In this document: in pieces, positions 7,619-11,930 of the stretch
How the letters are laid out: each line of letters opens with the position of its first letter
Numbering within the stretch: position 1 is the first letter of the stretch
NCBI GenBank assembly: GCA_958354085.1
Contig: CATWUX010000065.1
Coordinates: forward strand, 1-11,930
Reading direction: 5' to 3'
Source of the DNA: an uncultured Oscillospiraceae bacterium
Lineage (GTDB): Bacteria; Bacillota; Clostridia; Oscillospirales; Acutalibacteraceae
Length of the DNA: 11,930 nt
The notes under the pieces: model-generated
Told to the model about the DNA's origin: nothing
The model's database searches: none
The model's input: only the letters and a program-made list of their open reading frames with translations
Program-made: the position numbers and the translations under genes

Positions 7619-8353
7619 TCAGCACACATAGCCGCCGTTGGGACTGAGAATTTGACCGGTGATGAAATCGGACTGCGGGGACGCGAGAAACGCGATCGCG
7701 TTTGCTACGTCACGCGGCGTGCCGAGCCGTCCAACCGGCGTTTCTTCCGCCAGCTGCTGCCGCGTTTGTGCGTCCAGCTGCGCGTTCATATCGGTGTCGA
7801 TCACGCCGGGAGCGACACAGTTGACCTGGATGTTGGACGGCCCCAGCTCTTTGGCAAGCGCTTTGGTCATGCCGATGAGCGCCGCCTTTGCTGCGGAGTA
7901 ATGCACCTCGCAGGACGCGCCGGTGATGCCCCAGATCGAGGATACCAGCACGATCTTGCCCTGCTTTTCCCGGATCATGGAGGGCAGCAAACAGTGGCAG
8001 CAATTGTACGCGCCGCCGACGTGTACGCTCAGCATCGTATTCCATTGCTCCGGCGTGATATCGGTGAACAGCTGCTGCGCGGCGATACCGGCGTTGCTTA
8101 CCAACACCTGTACACTGCCGAACCGTTTCAGAACGGCGGCGCACATCGCTTGTACCTGTGCATAATCCGCAATATCCGCGCGGAACAGTTCCACATCGGC
8201 GCCTGCGGCGGTCAGTTCCGCCGCCAATTCCTGCGCCTGCTGTTCCGAGCGGTGATAGTGCAGCGCCAGACGGTATCCCTGCTCCGCCAGCACGCGGGCG
8301 GTTTCCCGCCCGATGCCGCGGGAGGCGCCGGTAATCAAAGCGGTTTTTCTCAT
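7619..8353 (-). CDS. ymfI: SDR-family NAD(P)H oxidoreductase, probable elongation factor P 5-aminopentanone reductase (YmfI)
   Basis: A 244-residue short-chain dehydrogenase/reductase. The nucleotide-binding TGASRGIG is at residues 8-15 and NAG at 87-89; the catalytic Ser139, Tyr152 and Lys156 (YSAAK) are present. The segment SSIWG-TGASCEV-YS around the active site and the ending ITGQILS-NGG match what I remember of B. subtilis YmfI. That enzyme reduces the 5-aminopentanone on EF-P Lys32 to 5-aminopentanol, completing a modification needed for full EF-P function (established in Bacillus). The Asn of the SDR catalytic tetrad appears replaced by His111 (SVHVGG). The start at 8353 has a strong AAGGAGG (complement of 8361-8367) 7 bp upstream, overlapping the stop of the preceding deaminase gene. 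It is last in a four-gene minus-strand operon. The generic alternative is a FabG-like 3-oxoacyl-ACP reductase; the SDR call is near certain, the YmfI call about 0.65. Confidence 0.85.
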   Translation of the reverse strand: MRKTALITGASRGIGRETARVLAEQGYRLALHYHRSEQQAQELAAELTAAGADVELFRADIADYAQVQAMCAAVLKRFGSVQVLVSNAGIAAQQLFTDITPEQWNTMLSVHVGGAYNCCHCLLPSMIREKQGKIVLVSSIWGITGASCEVHYSAAKAALIGMTKALAKELGPSNIQVNCVAPGVIDTDMNAQLDAQTRQQLAEETPVGRLGTPRDVANAIAFLASPQSDFITGQILSPNGGYVC

Positions 8354-8365
8354 TCCTATTCCTCC

Positions 8366-8845
8366 TTACAGCTCCAAGGTACAGGTTTTCCCGCAGGGAA
8401 TATAGGCGCGGCAGGAGACGCCGGCCATGCGGAACAGCCGCTTGGACGCGACTGTGGAGTCGGTTGCCGCGTATTTATCGCTGAGATACACGACCTCGCG
8501 GATGCCCGCCTGTACGATCGCTTTGGCACATTCATTGCAGGGGAACAAGGTTGTGTATAGCGTCGAGCCCCGCAGGGAAACGCCGCTGTGATTGAGGATC
8601 GCGTTGAGCTCCGCGTGGCAGACGAAAAGGTATTTGGTGTCCAGCGCACCGCCCTCGCGTTCCCATGGCATCTCGTCGTCACAGCAGCCGGTCGGCATGC
8701 CGTTGTAGCCGACCGACAGGATCTTGTTGTTTTCGTCCACAATGCAGGCGCCGACCTGTGTGTTGGGATCCTTGCTCCGCTGGGTGGACAACAGCGCAAT
8801 GCCCATGAAATAGGCGTCCCACGGGATGTAATCTTGTCTTTTCAT
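8366..8845 (-). CDS. comEB: dCMP deaminase (ComEB-type cytidine/deoxycytidylate deaminase)
   Basis: A 159-residue zinc deaminase that converts dCMP to dUMP, feeding thymidylate synthesis. The zinc site is fully visible: His77-Ala-Glu79, with Glu79 as the proton shuttle, and Pro102-Cys103-Asn-Glu-Cys106. The upstream stretch GYNGMP-GC-D (residues 46-56) and the segment before HAE, LDTKYLFVCHAELNAI, are typical of deoxycytidylate deaminases rather than tRNA adenosine or riboflavin deaminases. In B. subtilis the homologue is named ComEB because it sits in the comE competence locus, but it is dispensable for DNA uptake. No other com genes are visible here. The ATG overlaps the mutY stop by ATGA; a GGAAAGGA-like site lies about 10 bp upstream. 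The stop codon lies in the ribosome binding region of the downstream reductase. Confidence 0.94.
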   Translation of the reverse strand: MKRQDYIPWDAYFMGIALLSTQRSKDPNTQVGACIVDENNKILSVGYNGMPTGCCDDEMPWEREGGALDTKYLFVCHAELNAILNHSGVSLRGSTLYTTLFPCNECAKAIVQAGIREVVYLSDKYAATDSTVASKRLFRMAGVSCRAYIPCGKTCTLEL

Positions 8846-9969
8846 GCAGGATCTGTCCTTTCCGGATAGTGTATAGTTTGGTTGGGATCCATCAGCACCG
8901 GCAGCAGACCGGCAAAAGAGCGGAAGGCGGACGGCAATGCATAATCTGCCTCAAGCTGGGCGGCGGTCGCCCAAGCACAGCCCTCCGGCGCGGGAAAAGG
9001 CGGCGTGACCGCGCAAAACCCGTGCATGTGCCACTCGATATGGCTAAAAATATGCTTACCGGGCGGAAGCGTCTGCAGTGCGCTCACCTGCCCGCCGAGG
9101 GAACGGATCGCGTCCGCCGCTGCCTCGTCCTCTGCCCATTCCGGCAGCCCGGGCAGCTCCCAGAGATTGGCGAGCAGCCCGTCGCTGTCCCGACGGTGCA
9201 GCAGCACGCGGCGCGGCGTTTCGTCCGACAGCATGACCAGAATCGTGCGCTGTTCAATGCGACGCGCTTTTTTCGGCGCGCGCACCGGCAGCTCGGCGGC
9301 GCATTCCTCGGCTTCGGCGCGGCAGCAGGAGCGGATCGGGCAGACGGAACACCGCGGCACGGTATTGGGCAGGCAGATGGTTTCGCCCAGCTCCATGATC
9401 GCCTGATTGAACGCGCCTGCCTGACCGGCCGGCAGCAGGCTGACGGCGATCTGCCGCAGCTGCGCGCGGACGGCGGGGCGCATCACGTCCTCACGACAGG
9501 TCAGCAGCCGCGCGAGCACGCGCAGAACGTTACCGTCCACCGCCGGGACGTCTATACCGAATGCGATCGAGGCGACTGCGCCGGCGGTATACTCTCCGAT
9601 ACCGGGCAGCGTGAGCAGCTGCTCATAGGAGGCGGGCAGCTCACCGCCGTATTGCTCCATCACTTGCCGCGCTGCTTTTTGCAGGTTGCGGGCGCGGCTG
9701 TAATACCCCAGCCCTTCCCACAGCTTCATCAGCGTGTCTTCCTCGACCTGCGCAAGGTGCGCGACCGTGGGCAGCGCCGCCATAAAGCGGTCGAAATAGG
9801 GGAGAACGGCCTCGATGCGTGTTTGCTGGAGCATGACCTCCGATATCCAGACACGATAGGGCGTGGGCCGTTCCCGCCAAGGCAGCGGTCGCTCGTGGTC
9901 GCGGTACCACGCCAGCAGCGGGTCGACTGCCTGCGTGAGCGGTTGTACGGTGTATGCCGGTTTGTTCAT
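8842..9969 (-). CDS. mutY: A/G-specific adenine DNA glycosylase
   Basis: A 375-residue base-excision repair enzyme that removes adenine mispaired with 8-oxoguanine. Domains in order: the glycosylase domain with catalytic Glu44 (SEVMLQQT); the helix-hairpin-helix LPGIGEYTAGAV at about 121-132 and Asp145 in VDGNVLR; a [4Fe-4S] cluster with Cys199, 207, 210 and 216; and a C-terminal NUDIX-like 8-oxoG recognition domain from about 240, with HIFSH at 306-310 as the FSH loop. Cluster spacing is C-X7-C-X2-C-X5-C, one residue longer in the first loop than in E. coli MutY (X6). It has all landmarks of an active enzyme. Its ATG overlaps the lysR stop (ATGA) and its own stop overlaps the deaminase start (ATGA), so the three genes are tightly coupled. 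MutY and the deaminase both serve DNA integrity or precursor supply. Confidence 0.97.
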   Translation of the reverse strand: MNKPAYTVQPLTQAVDPLLAWYRDHERPLPWRERPTPYRVWISEVMLQQTRIEAVLPYFDRFMAALPTVAHLAQVEEDTLMKLWEGLGYYSRARNLQKAARQVMEQYGGELPASYEQLLTLPGIGEYTAGAVASIAFGIDVPAVDGNVLRVLARLLTCREDVMRPAVRAQLRQIAVSLLPAGQAGAFNQAIMELGETICLPNTVPRCSVCPIRSCCRAEAEECAAELPVRAPKKARRIEQRTILVMLSDETPRRVLLHRRDSDGLLANLWELPGLPEWAEDEAAADAIRSLGGQVSALQTLPPGKHIFSHIEWHMHGFCAVTPPFPAPEGCAWATAAQLEADYALPSAFRSFAGLLPVLMDPNQTIHYPERTDPA

Positions 9970-10889
9970 TCTATCGGATCCTTTCCGCCGTCGTATGCGG
10001 CTTGCGCCGTGTACAGCTGCTGCAGCTCCCGAAACCAGCCGAGGTATTCCTCCTCGTGAAGGCTGTTTTGGGGATAAACAAAGTTAAACTCCCGCACGAT
10101 GTCGGGTTCCGCAAGCGGAATGGGACAGAGCGTTTGTGTCCGCAGCTCCTGCCGGCAGGCTGCCTCGTACAGAAAAGTGATGCCTTCGTTTTGTGCCACC
10201 AGTGCTTTGATGGCGCTCATGTTGCCGATTTCTAAGACACCCGCAAAGCTTTCGGAAGAAAGATTCCGCTGCATCAGCAATTGTTCGAGGATGGCACGGG
10301 TGCCGGAGCCGGTCTCCCGCAGAATCAGCGGTACTTGCAGTAGCTCGTCTAATCGATGCCGGCCGGTGCGCAGCGGCGATTGCGGCGAGCAGACCGCGAT
10401 GAATTTTTCGGCGCTGAATAAACGGCATCCGTATTGCGATTTATCGAAGAAGCCCTCCAGCAGAGCAAAGGACAGGCAGCCTTCGTCCAGTTTTGCCAGC
10501 AGCGCAGCGGTATTCTCCACGGACATATGCAGTTGAACGCCGTGATGCCGCTGCATGACGCGGGGCAGCAGCGGCGGCATCACGAATTCCCCGATGGTGA
10601 GCGTGGCGCCGAAGGCGACGGAGCGGCTGGAGCCGCAGGCGCAGACCGCCTCCCGGATATGCCGGCTGTCCGCTGCCATGCGTTTGGTGTAGTGATACAG
10701 CAGCTGCCCTTTTTCGGTTAAGGTCAGCGTTTTGCCGCTGTACAAAAACAATTTGCCGCCGTATAGCTGCTCGAGATGCTGGATGTGCTGCGTGACCGCC
10801 GGCTGCGTCATGTGCAGCTGTTCGGCGGTTTTGCTGTAGCTTTTGACACGGCAAAGTGCCAGAAACGTCTCGTGCCGGAAATCAATCAT
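9966..10889 (-). CDS. LysR-family transcriptional regulator
   Basis: A 307-residue LysR-type regulator. The N-terminal winged helix-turn-helix spans about 1-60, with the HTH at about 18-37 (KTAEQLHMTQPAVTQHIQHLE). A linker helix and a periplasmic-binding-like effector domain follow from about 90 to 295. The ATG at 10889 is preferred over an in-frame GTG at 10910, because AAAGGAGG (complement of 10896-10903) lies 6 bp before the ATG and inside the longer version. It is transcribed away from a yeiH-like gene across an AT-rich intergenic region, the usual arrangement for a LysR regulator and its target. In E. coli, yeiH neighbours the LysR gene yeiE, so an inorganic sulfur effector such as sulfite or sulfate is possible but not shown. 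Unusually, its stop overlaps mutY, so lysR heads a repair/nucleotide operon. Autoregulation would therefore also affect mutY. Confidence 0.95.
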   Translation of the reverse strand: MIDFRHETFLALCRVKSYSKTAEQLHMTQPAVTQHIQHLEQLYGGKLFLYSGKTLTLTEKGQLLYHYTKRMAADSRHIREAVCACGSSRSVAFGATLTIGEFVMPPLLPRVMQRHHGVQLHMSVENTAALLAKLDEGCLSFALLEGFFDKSQYGCRLFSAEKFIAVCSPQSPLRTGRHRLDELLQVPLILRETGSGTRAILEQLLMQRNLSSESFAGVLEIGNMSAIKALVAQNEGITFLYEAACRQELRTQTLCPIPLAEPDIVREFNFVYPQNSLHEEEYLGWFRELQQLYTAQAAYDGGKDPIE

Positions 10890-10914
10890 GCCGCTCCTCC
10901 TTTCCACCATCGTC

Positions 10915-10943
10915 TGTATAAGATAGAATTATGGATATATAAA
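10915..10943 (-). promoter_or_regulatory. Possible promoter of the lysR-mutY-comEB-ymfI operon
   Basis: On the minus strand a TATACA -10 candidate (complement of 10915-10920) lies 17 bp from a poor TTTATA -35 candidate (complement of 10938-10943). Transcription would start near 10908, about 19 nt before the lysR ATG. The region is so AT-rich that chance matches are likely, and an alternative -10 (TATCTT) lies a few bases away. The -35 falls inside the dyads described for this region, which would allow autorepression. Confidence 0.35.
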
Positions 10944-10965
10944 ATATCATAATTTTATTTTATAT
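10928..10965. promoter_or_regulatory. Candidate LysR operator: nested inverted repeats
   Basis: Two overlapping dyads lie midway between the divergent genes. One is a perfect 9-bp inverted repeat, ATATAAAAT (10937-10945) and ATTTTATAT (10957-10965), spaced by 11 bp. The other is a 26-bp imperfect palindrome, ATTATG (10928-10933) with CATAAT (10948-10953), enclosing GATAT (10934-10938) and ATATC (10944-10948). LysR regulators usually bind AT-rich dyads of T-N11-A type in such divergent intergenic regions. The assignment is by position and symmetry only; base composition raises the chance of accidental dyads. Confidence 0.5.
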
Positions 10966-10982
10966 GAATTTTCTGCTATAAT
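10954..10982 (+). promoter_or_regulatory. Extended -10 promoter for the yeiH-like gene
   Basis: A perfect TATAAT at 10977-10982 is preceded by TG at 10974-10975, giving the extended -10 TGCTATAAT. The -35 position 17 bp upstream holds only TTTATT, a weak match and typical of extended -10 or activator-dependent promoters. Transcription would start near 10989, leaving a leader of about 27 nt. The weak -35 overlaps the right arm of the 9-bp inverted repeat, which fits regulation by the divergent LysR protein. Confidence 0.65.
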
Positions 10983-11015
10983 CAAGAGCAAGATCAAAGA
11001 AAGGTTGTTTTGAGT

Positions 11016-11930
11016 ATGGATTTTTTAAAAAAACAGGCGGGCGGGATAGCGCTGACAGCGGTGCTGGCCGTCGCCGCGATGTTTATCAGCAGCTGGATTC
11101 CGTATCATCTGATCAGCGGGGGCGTGTTCGCGCTGCTGATCGGGATGCTGCTCAATCCTCTGGTTGCGCGGTATGCGGTGTTTCGCGGCGGCATTAAACT
11201 GGTATCCAAGCAGGTGCTGCGGCTGGCGATCATTTTGATGGGGCTGACGCTCAGCTTTTCGCAGGTGCTGCAGGTCGGCGGTTTTTCGCTGATCGTCATG
11301 AGCTTCACGCTGCTGGCGGCATTCGGCGGCGGCTATCTGCTGGGTAAGCTGTTCGGAATGGACTGGAAGCTGTCCAGCCTGATTTCAGCGGGAACGGGCA
11401 TCTGCGGCGGCTCCGCGATCGCGGCCATCGCCCCGACGATCGAGGCGGAGGATCGGGATATTGCCTATGCGATTTCCGCTACGTTTTTGTTTGACGTGCT
11501 GATGGTAATCCTGTTCCCGATCGCCGGCCGGTTCTTCGGTATGAGCGACATGGGCTATGGCTTGTGGGCGGGCACCGCCGTCAACGATACGTCTTCGGTG
11601 GTGGCGGCCGGCTATGCGTTTTCGGACGCCGCCGGAGCGTTTTCCGTCATCGTCAAGCTGACACGCACGCTGTCGATTATTCCGGTCGTGCTGATCTTTT
11701 CGCTGATCAACGAGCGGATCAAACGCAAGCAAGCGGTTGCCGATGGAGCGGTCGTTCAGCACCGCAAAGTGAATATTCGCAAAATTTTCCCGTATTTTAT
11801 TTTGCTGTTTCTGTTGATGGTAGCGATCAAAAGCACCGGGCTGGTGCCGGAGAGCGTCAGCAGCGGCGTATCTTCACTGAGCAAATTCCTGATGGTGCTG
11901 GCCATGGCGGCCATCGGCCTGAACACCGAC
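11016..11930 (+). CDS. yeiH: YeiH/UPF0324 family membrane protein, putative sulfate exporter (3' end outside window)
   Basis: The frame is open from ATG 11016 to the last base, giving 305 residues without a stop, so the C-terminus is cut off; the family is usually about 330-350 residues. The protein is a polytopic membrane protein with helices from about residue 10 onward. The family hallmark is clear: GTGICGGSAIAAIAPTI at about 127-143 followed by EDRDIAYAISATFLFDV, then GTAVNDTSSVVAAGY at about 188-202. The family (Pfam Cons_hypoth698) is annotated as putative sulfate exporters, but the transported ion is poorly established. GAAAGG at 10999-11004 is 11 bp from the ATG; an in-frame TTG at 11010 would give better spacing and add two residues (start uncertain by 6 bp). 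It is divergent from a LysR gene across a palindromic AT-rich region, suggesting effector-dependent control. Confidence 0.9.
   Translation, partial: MDFLKKQAGGIALTAVLAVAAMFISSWIPYHLISGGVFALLIGMLLNPLVARYAVFRGGIKLVSKQVLRLAIILMGLTLSFSQVLQVGGFSLIVMSFTLLAAFGGGYLLGKLFGMDWKLSSLISAGTGICGGSAIAAIAPTIEAEDRDIAYAISATFLFDVLMVILFPIAGRFFGMSDMGYGLWAGTAVNDTSSVVAAGYAFSDAAGAFSVIVKLTRTLSIIPVVLIFSLINERIKRKQAVADGAVVQHRKVNIRKIFPYFILLFLLMVAIKSTGLVPESVSSGVSSLSKFLMVLAMAAIGLNTD

Noticed and set aside
8366..8845. A competence (DNA uptake) locus suggested by the ComEB-type gene
   Set aside because: No comEA, comEC or other competence gene is adjacent. The protein is a standard dCMP deaminase and the name is historical.
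10890..10910. In-frame GTG at 10910 as a longer start for the LysR gene
   Set aside because: It would place the strong AAAGGAGG ribosome binding site inside the coding sequence; the ATG at 10889 is correctly spaced and matches the usual LysR N-terminus.
1..11930. Defence system, mobile element, CRISPR array, RNA gene or biosynthetic cluster
   Set aside because: All coding space is filled by recognisable core or transport families with uniform composition. I saw no repeats with regular spacers, transposase, integrase, attachment site or tRNA-like structure.

Overview
The window (11,930 bp, GC-rich, strong G/C preference at third codon positions) looks like an ordinary chromosomal segment of a GC-rich Clostridia/Oscillospirales-type Firmicute. 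This is an inference from strong AGGAGG-type ribosome binding sites, a Bacillus-type sigma-A promoter, a ComEB-type dCMP deaminase, a YmfI-like reductase and a TM287/288-type heterodimeric ABC exporter. I see no tRNA, rRNA, insertion sequence, phage gene or CRISPR array, and no gene-free stretch longer than about 130 bp.

Layout. (1) 1-5543, plus strand, a tight envelope/export cluster: the C-terminal two thirds of a diacylglycerol-kinase-family lipid kinase, two ABC half-transporters overlapping by ATGA, and a MATE-family efflux pump starting at TTG. (2) 5548-7610, plus strand: a near-consensus sigma-A promoter, branched-chain aminotransferase ilvE, an RluA-family pseudouridine synthase overlapping it by ATGA, and a strong hairpin terminator shared with the converging operon. 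(3) 10889-7619, minus strand: a LysR-type regulator, mutY, a dCMP deaminase and an SDR reductase (probable YmfI, the elongation factor P 5-aminopentanone reductase). The first three are joined by ATGA overlaps, and the reductase follows within 12 bp. (4) 11016-end, plus strand: a YeiH/UPF0324-family membrane protein (putative sulfate exporter), divergent from lysR across a very AT-rich intergenic region that carries nested dyads. The protein runs off the window.

How the genes work together. The two ABC subunits carry complementary defects: Asp for the Walker B Glu and Gln for the switch His in the first, LSQGQ in the second. They therefore should form one exporter with one catalytic and one degenerate ATP site. 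The lipid kinase and the MATE pump share its direction and probably its transcript. The minus-strand operon mixes a regulator with DNA repair (MutY), pyrimidine deoxynucleotide supply (dCMP deaminase) and probable translation-factor modification (YmfI). LysR most plausibly controls the divergent yeiH-like gene and its own operon.

I did not find a convincing undescribed system. The points most worth a second look are the lysR-yeiH operator region, the co-transcription of lysR with mutY/comEB/ymfI, the YmfI assignment with its His-for-Asn change, and the lipid kinase-ABC-MATE cluster.
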